From the NCBI GenBank assembly GCA_030407085.1, contig JAQOWT010000018.1:1-64000 (forward strand): 64,000 nucleotides of DNA, written 5' to 3'. The stretch comes from Trichopria drosophilae. Taxonomy: Eukaryota; Arthropoda; Insecta; Hymenoptera; Diapriidae. Position numbers and translations under genes: made by a program. The notes beneath the pieces were generated by a model. It saw only the letters and a program-made list of their open reading frames with translations, had not been told where the DNA came from and ran no database searches. Shown here piece by piece: positions 33,256 to 43,311 of this stretch; the stretch's first letter is position 1, and each line of letters opens with the position of its first letter.

Positions 33256-34137
33256 AACTATGAGTGAACAAAATACTTTAAATCGGGGAAAATGTATTCT
33301 GAAACTGTTACGTTTAATAATCTTAAATTATTATTCTTAGAATGAGTGATAAAATAAAATTCAGAGGTAGAAAAGGGTTTCATTTCATTTATAGAAGACA
33401 TAATCACATATCCTTTCATATTTAGGCCGTTGTTGTGGAATTGATGACATCGTAATCATGAGTTTAAAGTCGAATTCTTGGACCTTGAGTTATTTTGTCA
33501 AATTTCAAAATGTTAATTTCACTTTAAATGAAAGATTGTAGGACATATTTTTCTATCTCTGTGAATTTCAAATATTTTTTGCATCTTTTATATATGTCGA
33601 AAACAAATATACTGTAAAATGTGCTATATTTCTGAAAATGTGACCCTTGCGTCCTAATCCAGCAAATGAGAAAGTATTCAATCGTTCAAAATCACCCGAA
33701 TGACCATAAGCATGCTTAAGATTTGACGCAATTCAAATATATTTTTAAAATATAAGTATATTTTAACTATTATTTTATTTTTTTATTAACTAAAAATAGT
33801 TAACAAGGTTAACAGTTATATATAAATAAACAACTTTCGTAAATAACAGTCTTACCCTGCAAACACCGAAAGTCACAGTTATGTAATATATACGTAATCG
33901 TTACAGTATTACATAAATGTTACATAGTTGTTACATAACTGATTACAGGGTAAGCACAAAGTAAGACAGGGTTCCAATAAACAAAAAAGTATACGGAATC
34001 GATATTTTGCATTCTGTTTCTTTCTAGTGGCGTATTGATTATTCGAGATTCTTATTCGAATTTATACTATTTTATACGACCGGTTATACCAGAATTGAAT
34101 TCATTCGATCTTATACGATGGCGTATTTAACGCATTA
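33256..34137. other. Arm sequence with a 96-bp MITE, otherwise nothing recognised
   Basis: Conserved with 44276-45168. AT-rich and non-coding apart from the MITE at 33855-33950. Confidence 0.45.
33855..33950. mobile_element. 96-bp palindromic MITE (CCCTGCAAACACC ends)
   Basis: Ends CCCTGCAAACACC and GATTACAGGG lie between TA dinucleotides. Internally GTTATGTAATATATACGTAA and its complement pair. The same element lies at 44455-44550 in the right arm with about three differences per 80 bp. Confidence 0.65.
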
Positions 34138-34265
34138 CAATAGTATATTGTGTATCTAGGGCGGAAAGGCATGTATTACGACGAGGGATTCAGCATCGCC
34201 CGAGCGTGTAATGCATTTCCGCCCGTGGTACACACGATACTTTTTGTAACACCCGTCGGCAAAAA
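34138..34265. repeat. Palindrome near the inner edge of the left arm
   Basis: Imperfect inverted arms of about 55 bp: TGTGTATCTAGGGCGGAAAG and the facing GCATTTCCGCCCGTGGTACA, with a short loop near 34192. Mirrored at 44140-44268. GC-richer than its surroundings. Confidence 0.55.
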
Positions 34266-34279
34266 TGCCACCTAACTGG

Positions 34280-34336
34280 CCGAGCGGTAACGAGTGGCGG
34301 GCTGTAATGAGAACAGCGGGCGGTAAATTCTCGGGA

Positions 34337-34405
<69 letters not shown>

Positions 34406-34487
34406 TCCCTCCCTCCCACTGTCTTTCTCTGTCATACCTTTGCAGAAGTAATTTTAACAACCCGTCCCACTTTGCCCCTACTTCCCG
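34280..34487. repeat. (CT)n tract and end of the inverted GGGG-ended MITE
   Basis: After the arm edge, 62 GC-rich bases (34280-34341) lead into (CT)n at 34342-34402, then the inverted left part of the MITE (GTCCCACTTTGCCCCTACTT) ending in CCCG next to TA at 34488. The MITE breaks at the dinucleotide tract, as in two other copies. Confidence 0.65.
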
Positions 34488-34925
34488 TACATAACTTATC
34501 ATTTCACTAATATGTAATAAATGCTACTATTTATTTATTCCTAACTCCCGCTAAATTTGAGTAGTACAAATAACTATCTTGCAGTACATTCTACTACATA
34601 AATAATGAAAATGACCAATTGATTACGACTATTTCTAAGACAGTAAATATGACTAAATTTTTCTCTCAGTGTATGGAATAATTTGTAACTAAATATTTCA
34701 GACTGTTCGATCAACATTTGAATGACGCCTGACAGTGCAACCGCGACCTCATATGAGCGAGAAAGATACCAGGGGCTGATCAGACCTTGATCGGATTAAT
34801 CGTTAGATCAGGTTCTGCATTATATTGAGGAAAACTGATCAGTATTTGATCAGGGCCGCATTAATTGATATTCTACACGAGGAAAAATGGCTAGGTTTTG
34901 CATCGCGGTGAAGGTTTTATTTCAC
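34488..34925. repeat. Block M repeat, copy 3 (inverted)
   Basis: Reverse complement of 3355-3793, with the same CTGATCAG palindromes. It joins the gene-bearing block at 34926, as copy 1 does at 3354. Confidence 0.7.
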
Positions 34926-36299
34926 AGCTTTCTTACCCTCTAAAAGCATGTTTTCGTGTTTTTTTAGCACGTTTTTAGAGGATAAGAAAGCAATGATGCA
35001 AAGTCATGATAGAAAACCTAGAAATTTCTGTTCGTGTGGTAGATTTACTAATTTATACTGGAAAACCACAGCAATAACTTTGAGACTATTCATTAATTTT
35101 GTCATAAATTTCATAAAATTAGCCATATGAAATTTATTATTAAGAACTAAATATATATATGATCTATATATAATACATTTCCACCGATATTAGCCAAAAT
35201 CTGAGAAAATTAGAAGGTCGCATACGAGTCCTCTCGTCCTCCTACGAGTATATATTAATACATTTTGTAATTTATGATTCAATTAATACGAGTAAAATGT
35301 TATCAACAGAATGATGATGTAACAATAATCAAGATATATAAAAAATATAAGTTATTTCAATTATTTAAAACAAACGATAGTGGTCAAAGGGTAAACGATT
35401 TTCTCTGAATATGCTGATGAGTTTCCTCTAAATTTCTTAGAGTGGAAGTTTCCAAATGTTGGACTGAAAACTCACTCTTCGCGTGGAATGAAAATTCACC
35501 CCGTGTGGAGTTAAAATTCATTCCAAACAGATTAAGATTATGTCCCTGTGCTCACAATGACAGTTATAAGCAGAGTTAGAAAAAGTAGAGTGCCTTAGTT
35601 TATATAGTTATATATAGTATTATTATAAAATACTTGGAATATGAAGTTTTCAAAGCCATAAAAAAACAATATTAATTAAGGAGACCCTGAGGTTAAGATG
35701 GTTAGGAGTAAATTTGAAATTAGTAATTTTTTGGATAAATTAAATACACCGATAGGTCAAGTAAAGCTCTTAAAAAACATAAATATGATGATTGTATTTG
35801 ATTACCAAAATGATCAAGGGTTCAATTTAAAAACTCGATTTTAGCACTCTTTCAGACTGAAATTGCACTTGAAGGAATTTAGGGAGTAAGGTATCCAGAA
35901 GTTTCAAAGGCTAGTATCCAAGTGTAAGCCCTTAAAGATTGTGAAAGCGATTTTAAAGATAAGGACAACGATGTGATAACTTTTTCTTTTGATGATTGGT
36001 GATTTTAGCTTCCTTAATACTAATATCTTCTGCAGCTTGTTAACTTTGATATTTAAGAAACTGTTATAAAAAGTGTTTCCATTGAAGCAACTGATATAAA
36101 CACGTTATTTTTTAATATATAGCGAAGACAGTCCATTCATTACATCAAAATGTAATAGATTTGTCTTTTCTAAACCGCAAAGTCGTAAATTACCTTAAAA
36201 ACGCACTTAAATATACTCAAGAATTGGGTCAAGAAAATCAAAACCAGGATATTAAGGTATGTAAAATATATTTTCAAATATTTACAATACATCATATTT

Positions 36300-37143
36300 T
36301 TAAAAGACGAGTTTCCTCTTCACTCCTCTCTTCTGCGTATATAGATGCATTTCTGCTTCCTGCTCGTCAGTTTGGGCAGTTGATCCTGGTACTCGCGACA
36401 TATGCATGCGTTTCAAAAATTTGGCGACATGTAACACTTCTTTCTTCCCGGGAGAATTCGAAGATGGATCCTAAAAGTGAAAAATATAATTATTAGTACA
36501 TAAATATCTCAATAATATTTTATATTTTGCAATCAATATTGTCTCATTGTACTGCATCAAAAGTTCATTGTTTTACATAATTTGAGAGGTATTAAATGTC
36601 ATATTAAAGGCCACATTTGATCAAAGAAAAAGAAAAGTTATAAATTTAACGAACATTTATGTCCATTATTAATTTATGTTCATTATAATAATGAACATTA
36701 TTAATTTTAACATTTTTCGAGCTTGTCACACCCAAGTCAGAGAATTCTTATTTCAAACGTGAATATTGACTAAAAGTAAGTTTACAAAACTAAAAACAAG
36801 GTTTTGGGCACAAATATTGACTTAATGTAAGAAAATTAGCACAATTTTTGCGGAATTTAAGCTTTTTACGGTGCTGAATTGAGTATGTAACAATTTTAAA
36901 CACTTTTTTACTATCGCTTTAGAATTCCCGTAGCAAACAAATAAATTAAAAGACATGCAAGGATATCTTAATGCATTTTCGATAAACACAATTTTTATAA
37001 ATATTGCCAATACTTACTTCGTCTATTGTGACATGAACGTCCCGTTCATTCCTGACTTCCTGCGATGCATCCTCCTTTGCTGCTTCCGCCAATTCCGAGT
37101 CGAGGTTTCGGCCAGTAGATTTACGGAAAAATACACGTGCCAT
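36300..37143 (-). CDS. Two-exon small gene of unknown function, copy 2 (open reading frame)
   Basis: Exon 1 is 37143-37018 (42 codons), the intron 37017-36471 (547 bp, GTAAGT...TTTTAG) and exon 2 36470-36300 (56 codons plus TAA), joined in phase 0. Unlike the copy at 1132-1975 it has CGA and not TGA at codon 12, so a 98-residue protein can be made. The protein is charged and has no signal peptide or membrane segment. Exon 1 carries an acidic/alanine stretch (LDSELAEAAKEDASQEV), exon 2 a basic helix-like HVAKFLKRMHMSRV and a terminal KRKLVF that could be a nuclear signal. A TATAAATA lies 95 bp upstream on the minus strand. Nothing in the sequence tells me the function. Because it lies in a repeat, it may be a transposon-borne regulator, a remnant of a longer gene, or a captured host exon pair. 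Confidence 0.6.
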
Positions 37144-37237
37144 TTTTTTTTACTTTGAATTTGGTAAAAATTCACTGAACGACTGATGATCTGCAGCTTG
37201 CAAGTAGTCGACTAGCTCCAAACCCAAATGCACTCCG

Positions 37238-37245
37238 TATTTATA
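37238..37245 (-). promoter_or_regulatory. TATA box of the two-exon gene, copy 2
   Basis: TATAAATA on the minus strand, in the same context and at nearly the same distance from the ATG as in copy 1. Confidence 0.55.
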
Positions 37246-38106
37246 CCCAAAATTTTCTGTTCTTTTCTGTTAAAATAAGAACGGGACATTAACCTTCCCT
37301 AAATGGGTTTTTCCAAATGAGTGGTACTACCTAGGCAGGTAGAAGGGCCATATAACCCTAGGTCAGTCGTAAGCTGTAAATTAAAGAACAGCTTTGAGCA
37401 GAATATGTTCTTGCGGATGAAGTCTAGACAAACACGTGCATTTTGTCTGTGCTTGGTTTGTGCTTCTGTTTTGAGAAAATGCGTTGCGGATTAAATACGT
37501 CAAAATATCCGTTTTTTAAACTTGAGGTAGGCCAGTTAAAATGATGTTGTTTACGTTGTTTCGTTTTCCCATTTCGATGGTCATTTTCTCTCTTATCTCT
37601 GGTCCATTTGATAGTGTTGATGATTCATACATAAGGGCAATAAACTCTATCTGCAATTCTAACATTTGTCGTTAAAAACAGATTTAGATTAGAATCGTAC
37701 ATCTTTAAAATGTTATTTTTATAGGCCATTGGGTCATCAATTTTGTATATATTTTAATGAGATATAAGATAATCCATTTTTCTGTTATGTATTTGCAACT
37801 CATGATATACATGTTATGACATCGATTGCACGAGCTTGTTATTGTAATAATTTAATAATCAACTACATTCATTTTTGTATCTTATTTATGTATTTTGATT
37901 ATGGTGTAATTTTGACTTAGCTGCGTGTAATAGTAATATTAGTTATTAATGCGTAAAGTTCGATTTTACCCATCTCATTTTAGCATTCGATTAGATAGGT
38001 ATCACGTGGTGTGTGTCGAAATCAACTTTAGTTAAAGAGTTCGTGCATACACTGAACAAAATTTAATTGACAAATTCATCTACCATTGAGAAGTTGAGTC
38101 GAGAGT

Positions 38107-38492
38107 ACCCAGCAATGGAGATTGGATAGGATTGGATTGAAAATTTCAATTCATTTTAAATTCATACTTTGATTCCGTAAATATGTATTCAAATGGATTG
38201 AATTCCGAAGAAAGGAATTCAATTTTACTTATATAATCGGAAGCGTAATTTGCCGGATTGCATTTCAGAAAAAATAATCCATCTGTATTCAATATTACGA
38301 ATACAATTATTATATTTTTTATATAATATATTTTGGACCTTCCCATTAATATTTACGTATTATTATGTATTTTCTTGTATTTTTTAATTGTATTTACGTA
38401 TTAAAATGGATTCACCGTTGACCAAAGTATGGATTAAGAATTCAATAATTGAATCCAATTCTATACAACTCTATCCAAATTCGATTGCTGGG
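38107..38492. mobile_element. Complete CCCAGCAAT MITE
   Basis: Inverted ends CCCAGCAATGGAGATTGGAT and TCCAAATTCGATTGCTGGG, next to TA on both sides, with further TTGGATT/AATCCAA pairing inward. About 385 bp, non-coding. The partial copy at 1-157 corresponds to its left half in inverse. Confidence 0.65.
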
Positions 38493-38505
38493 TAGTTACA
38501 AGAAA

Positions 38506-38506
<1 letters not shown>

Positions 38507-38552
<46 letters not shown>
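38507..38552. repeat. (AG)n microsatellite left of the LINE
   Basis: Pure AG run that ends exactly where the LINE tail (ATTGATTGATTG) begins. A matching AG run is found on the other side at 43261-43306. Confidence 0.9.
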
Positions 38553-38556
<4 letters not shown>

Positions 38557-38971
38557 ATTGATTGAAGACTATTTATTAGTGAGATTATTTATTAGTGTCC
38601 TGGCCACTACGAGCCGTGGACACATCAACTCAATATCCTGCCGTTACAATGTTTCGGTCAGGATAAGCGATACATAATACAACTTAAACCTTAAAACTAT
38701 ATTATAATCTCTACTATAAGGTGGTAAATACCTATCTTTATATATACTACATTGTAAATAAAAAATAACAAAATTGCACTTGAGCTACATGTAAGTAGTA
38801 AATTTGATTAGAAGTCGCTCGCATAGTTAAAGCATAAAAATAGAAAACGTAACAAACTTACGGTTGATCAGCCCTAAGAAGATATGTTAATAAGTTAGTG
38901 CGAAATGTTGCGAGAGATGTAAATGCATGAAGGCGGCGTGGCAGGGAGTTCCAAAACTGTATGGCTGTGAT

Positions 38972-41806
38972 TCAGAAAGAGTGAGCAAAGATGTTGGTAC
39001 GAGGAATTGGAAGTTGATATTGAGATGATTGTAAGCGAGAAGATCGGCGAACGGAATGGTCTAGAGGAATGAATCTGTCAGCAAGGTAAGAAGGTTGGGA
39101 GGTGTGGATGATTTGATGAGTGAGGCTACCGAGAAAGTACTGTCGCCTAGATGTTATGGGTAGCCAGTTGGCTTTCTGACGATATGGTGCAAGTCTTTCA
39201 TCCCGGCGCAGGCGATACACATACCTCAAGGCAATGTTTTGAAGGCGTTGTAATTTAGTGTTCAGATATGCTGTTGAATCGGCTATAACTAAAGATGCGT
39301 AGTCGAGATGTGGGATGATTAATGCGTTGATGAGTGTGAGTTTGATCTGCGGTGGAAGAAAAGCACCACGAAATTTAAGCCTGTAAAGAACATTATGTAC
39401 TTTAGATGATATGGTACTAACATGGCGATTCCATGTTAGGTCGGATGTTATTATAACACCAAGATCTTTTACTTCATATGAATACGGTATTACATCCGAC
39501 CCGACAATAATTTGTGGTATGGTGAGATTTTTCATAACGGCTAAATTCTGAGGTGAACCTAGGATCATGGCCTGAGTTTTACGCGTATTTAAAGTGAGCC
39601 CATAATCATGGGACCACCTCACAAGCTCAGCAATGTCACTGTTAATATTGCGTATCGTTTCATTTAGATGACATATCGGGGTCGAGAGATAAAATTGCGT
39701 ATCATCAGCAAAGATGATGGTAGTATGTCTGCAGTATTTAAGTCTCGAAAACAAGGTATTGATAACAATAATGAATAATATGGGGCCTAAGCTTGAACCT
39801 TGTGGAACGCCGGATGTAGTATACTCAGGATTAGATGTTGAACCATCCAGGCCAACTATTGTGTGAGAGCGATTTGAGAGATAAGAATGCAGCCATCTCA
39901 ATGTTGATTCCTCAAAGCCTATGTCTCGAAGGCAGGTTAGAATCACGACATGGTTTAAGGAGTCAAAGGCTTTTGAGAAATCGAACAGTACCAGGATAGT
40001 AACTGCCCCACGATCTATACCCGAACGTACTTCATCCATAAGGTGTAATAGGGCAGTTTGGGTGCTGTGAAATTTGCGGAATCCACATTGTTTGGGATGC
40101 AGTATACAATTTATCTCTAAATATTTTGTGATCTGCTGGGTGACAAGGGAATCAATGACCTTAGAGAGGTGGGGAGGATTTGTGATTGGACGGGTGTCAG
40201 AAGGGCATAAGGGGTTAGCGATTTTCTTAAGTGGTATGATGTAAGATGATTTCCAAATGGGAGGGAAATAGCCAGAGATGAGTGAAAGATTGAAAATGGA
40301 TGTTAAATATGGTGCAATGGTTGTAAACATGGATTTTAGGTGTTCTAAAGGAAGATGATCGGGACTAAGCCCACGTGATTTTTGTACAACTAGATTAAGA
40401 CTAAGTAGGACATCATGATGATTAATAGCAGTAAAGCTGAATGTTGTATGGAAATTAGGTAATGGACGCATGATAATGTTGTTGAGTGTCGCTAAGTCAC
40501 AAGACGGGTGAGATGACGATATTTGTGCGAAATGACGATTTAATGCAATGGGTGAAAAATGAGGAAGTGCTGACTGTGATGGCTGATTAGCAAGTCCTAA
40601 TTTTCGTAAGCAAGACCAGAGTTTGTTCGTGCTTGTTTGTTGGAGCACTAGCTCGGCTAAGTGACGATTTTTGGCCGCTTTTATGATATTTTTAATCTCG
40701 CGACGCATATTCTTATATTCCTGGAAAAGACGCAGGTTTCGAGTTCGTTTCGCACGCAGGTACAATTTGTCGCGTTCCTTAATCCTACTTCGTATACTAG
40801 GTGTGATCCACGGAATAGCACGATGCAAAATACGTTTTGTAGTAAATGGCGCATGTAAATCTAAAACTTCGGTAATACATTCGTAAAAATTATTTACGCA
40901 GTTTATTAGACCGTGTGGTTGCGAATTTGTTTGAAGTTGAGTGTGATCGGAAGCTAAGAGATGAGGAAACTTAAGTTGAAGTAATGCTGAAAGATCTTTA
41001 TTTAAAGCAGAATAGTCGCATTTGGCGAAGTTACGATAGGTGATAATTTGTGGAATGGAATTGAGGTTCGTAAATTCGTATTGAATCGTAATAAGACAAT
41101 GACCAGCCGCAAACGGAGTAGGAGACGTAGAAAAACTTTTAATTTTATCTGAAGAGTCGACTAACATAACATCCAGCTGAGAAGAAGAAAAACAAGAATA
41201 ATGGGTGGTTCCAAAGGGTACAGAAAAAAGCGAATAGTCTTGAATAAAATTTTGAAGATATACAGAAACAAATCTATTCTCTAACAAATTACAGTTTAAA
41301 TCGCCTGTTACAATTATGTCCTTATATTTAGAAATATATGTATTAAACTTAACTATAAATTCCGCGAGAAGTTGCCCATGAGGGCGTCGGTATATAACTA
41401 TAAATAACAAATTTCTTGAAGACGATTTGACATCCAAAAAAAGATATTCTGGGGTGTCAATGTTTTCATTTACTGAGCACTCGAGAATAGTGTAAGATTT
41501 GTGGAGGTAACATGCGACACCTCCACCTAAAATAAAGCGTGTTTGATCATCGCTACGCAGTGCCCGATCATTACGAACGAAATTATAGTTTTTAACGGAA
41601 ACACACGATGAATCTACAAGCGGTGTCATCCATGTTTCGGTGACTGCCAGGATGTGTGTTGTGGAATCTGATAACTCATTTTCCACATCTTGCAGATGGG
41701 CACGCAGTGAATTTATATTTATACATGAGATTTTTAAAGACGACAAAGAATCGGACAAAGACACGTTACTTGATACACATTGATTAACAAGATTCTGCTG
41801 TGGTTG
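38972..41806 (-). CDS. LINE ORF2: APE endonuclease and reverse transcriptase (late in-frame stop)
   Basis: ORF2 nicks the target and primes reverse transcription. Residue numbers start at the GTG at 41764. The first ~235 residues are the apurinic-type endonuclease (SCININSLR, VTETWMTP, VTGDLNCN, SQLDVMLVD, AAGHCLI). RT motifs follow: SDTRPITN, QCGFRKFHSTQTAL, FDFSKAFDSLNH near 597, SGVPQGSSLGP and FADDT near 685. The frame is open from the ORF1 stop codon (TGA, 41807-41809), with no ATG until the M of ETWMTP. That is inside the endonuclease, so translation must start by read-through, reinitiation or a non-AUG codon. It ends at TGA 38972-38974, but QFWNSLPRRLHAFTSLATF, the usual CR1/L2-type end, continues in frame to TAA at 38858-38860. 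The 38972 stop therefore looks like a nonsense mutation. Confidence 0.88.
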   Translation of the reverse strand, partial: QPQQNLVNQCVSSNVSLSDSLSSLKISCININSLRAHLQDVENELSDSTTHILAVTETWMTPLVDSSCVSVKNYNFVRNDRALRSDDQTRFILGGGVACYLHKSYTILECSVNENIDTPEYLFLDVKSSSRNLLFIVIYRRPHGQLLAEFIVKFNTYISKYKDIIVTGDLNCNLLENRFVSVYLQNFIQDYSLFSVPFGTTHYSCFSSSQLDVMLVDSSDKIKSFSTSPTPFAAGHCLITIQYEFTNLNSIPQIITYRNFAKCDYSALNKDLSALLQLKFPHLLASDHTQLQTNSQPHGLINCVNNFYECITEVLDLHAPFTTKRILHRAIPWITPSIRSRIKERDKLYLRAKRTRNLRLFQEYKNMRREIKNIIKAAKNRHLAELVLQQTSTNKLWSCLRKLGLANQPSQSALPHFSPIALNRHFAQISSSHPSCDLATLNNIIMRPLPNFHTTFSFTAINHHDVLLSLNLVVQKSRGLSPDHLPLEHLKSMFTTIAPYLTSIFNLSLISGYFPPIWKSSYIIPLKKIANPLCPSDTRPITNPPHLSKVIDSLVTQQITKYLEINCILHPKQCGFRKFHSTQTALLHLMDEVRSGIDRGAVTILVLFDFSKAFDSLNHVVILTCLRDIGFEESTLRWLHSYLSNRSHTIVGLDGSTSNPEYTTSGVPQGSSLGPILFIIVINTLFSRLKYCRHTTIIFADDTQFYLSTPICHLNETIRNINSDIAELVRWSHDYGLTLNTRKTQAMILGSPQNLAVMKNLTIPQIIVGSDVIPYSYEVKDLGVIITSDLTWNRHVSTISSKVHNVLYRLKFRGAFLPPQIKLTLINALIIPHLDYASLVIADSTAYLNTKLQRLQNIALRYVYRLRRDERLAPYRQKANWLPITSRRQYFLGSLTHQIIHTSQPSYLADRFIPLDHSVRRSSRLQSSQYQLPIPRTNIFAHSF

Positions 41807-42891
41807 TCAGACAATGTTATTGAGATCTTGTTCTGTGGCAATTAACAACTCAGGGGTGCCGCCATCTTTTCTTACAAAAACATTGCCATCTCTCGCCCAA
41901 ACGCGCTTATAACCTGCGTTATTAGCCGCAAGTTTGGCTTTTTTAAGCAAATTGTAGGTTGATGAGGGCAAAAACTCGTTGACGTACACAGTTTTGTCGG
42001 CGTTAGCATCTTTAGATAGTTCCGGGAATAGTTCCTGAACGGTAATTTTGCCCAACTTACGTTTTGCTTCGACAATAAAATTTCGAACGTCGACAGATTT
42101 AAGGCGTATTTTTAAGGAAAAATACTGTTTAGGAATTGCCGAACTGGTAGCGGCAGAATAGGAGGTCGATGGTCGATTATGTTCGATTTTTTCGATTTTT
42201 AAATTGTCGCTCAATAAACCCGGCAATTTTAAATGAGTAAGCACGCGAAGCATAATGTCATTACATGACAGAGAGCACCGATTTGGGATACCGTTTACTA
42301 TTAGGTATGTAGTTGGTCGTGCAAGGGCATTGCTCTTTTTCATGTATTCAACATCCGATTTTAGAGCATTGCATACAGCGGTGTTCTGCTGTACGGCAGA
42401 TGCTAAATTCGAAAGATCGGTTCGAATAGCATTGGTATCGGCTCTAACGGCCGTAAGTTCCTGTCGCACACCGTTAATCGCTTCGAGAATTTGCGAAAAT
42501 TGTTGAGCCGTATCCATAGTTGACTGCGTTGGGGGCAAGGTAGGCGAAACAGATAATACTTGCGGAGGGAGGGAACTAGCCGAAAATAGTCGCGACGGTG
42601 TTAATAGCGGCTGCACTCGATGAAGAAGAGAGGACGGGGTAGGGAGCGTGAGGAGAGATACGTCACGCGCGACAGCAGTGGTTGCGACGGTAGGCGGCGG
42701 AAGAAGTAAGTGCGACAAGGAGCGCACGCAACACACAGATTCCGATTTGCCGCGAATGTAGAGCCGTCCGCAAAACACTTTTCGCAAACGGGACACTTGA
42801 CGAAATCTATGACAGACTTGTAACACTTTGCACAAATAACGCGAACAGCTACGTTATGGTCCGATTTGCTGTTACTTCTAGTTTTCGGCAT
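41807..42891 (-). pseudogene. LINE ORF1: zinc-finger, coiled-coil and FP-like domains (frameshift near 42,715)
   Basis: ORF1 proteins bind element RNA. The ATG at 42891 begins MPKTRSNSKS, followed by a cysteine-rich finger (ICAKCYKS, KCPVCEKCF, CVACAPC) of PHD or RING-like appearance. The rest is in another frame: a Pro/Ser-rich linker, then a heptad-rich segment (QFSQILEAINGVRQELTAV) likely to be a coiled coil, then an FP-type RNA-binding fold (YLIVNGIPNRCSLS, KITVQELFPELSKD, VWARDGNVFVRKDGG). A single-base indel close to 42,715, just after the finger, explains the frame change. The last codons NNIV are followed by TGA and then, in the same frame, by ORF2. The arrangement is typical of CR1-like elements. 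Confidence 0.75.
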
Positions 42892-43258
42892 CGGTTTTCG
42901 TACCTTGTAATAAGTCGCTTTTCTTCAATTCAGTTTCGATGACAGTTGTTTAATTGAAATAGGAGGCTGACATATTACACCACGTGACTGGAGTGGACTT
43001 GCGCAGTTGACATTGGCTCCGCGATCGCCGTTGACACGTGCCCGGTGAAAACCGTGGAAAAGATTTTGCGATTTTCCAAAAAGGCGCACCGTGGACCCAC
43101 TAGATGTTGTCACTCGGAAAAAATTTCACTAATCAGGCCCACAAGTGGTGCACACCTTCTGGAATAACTTCTCGCTCCGGAGAATGAAAATAATCGTGAA
43201 TAATACTCAAATAAGGTGGAGCAAAAATTTGCACGTGTGACGTGTCTACTCACCAGAA

Positions 43259-43260
<2 letters not shown>

Positions 43261-43306
<46 letters not shown>
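43261..43306. repeat. (AG)n microsatellite right of the LINE
   Basis: Pure AG run directly behind the LINE 5' end. It continues into GGAAAAGAGAGTTCTTACTT, the right part of the GGGG-ended MITE. Confidence 0.9.

Positions 43307-43311
<5 letters not shown>

Larger units (their letters stand above)
21338..34279. repeat. Left arm of a giant inverted repeat
   Basis: Read in reverse complement, this arm matches 44126-64000 over its whole length apart from insertions private to one arm. Anchor pairs: 21364-21549 with 63789-63974; 24962-25186 with 62757-62981; 25836-26021 with 61922-62107; the piggyBac ORF at 27426 with that at 58484; the 96-bp MITE 33855-33950 with 44455-44550. The inner edge is sharp: both arms share CACCTAACTGG, then diverge at 34279/34280 and 44126/44125. 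The outer edge is not reached; the window ends inside the right arm. Confidence 0.9.
34926..38106. repeat. Duplicated gene-bearing block, copy 2 (inverted)
   Basis: Reverse complement of 158-3354. Contains the open copy of the two-exon gene (36300-37143) and the hairpin at 34928-34990. Outside the gene no coding region is evident; the 111-codon plus-strand frame at 36161-36496 runs antisense through exon 2 and the intron edge. Confidence 0.75.
38553..43258 (-). mobile_element. Near full-length CR1-like LINE inserted between (AG)n tracts
   Basis: The minus-strand element has a 5' UTR (about 43258-42892), ORF1 with zinc-finger, coiled-coil and FP-like segments, ORF2 with APE endonuclease and reverse transcriptase, a 3' UTR (38553-38857) and a short (CAAT)n tail. 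It is bordered on both sides by AG repeats, which hides any target-site duplication and points to insertion into a microsatellite. The WLPITSRRQYFLG... PSYLADRF and WNSLP motifs at the ORF2 end are characteristic of the CR1/L2-like groups; the exact clade is not settled. Confidence 0.85.
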
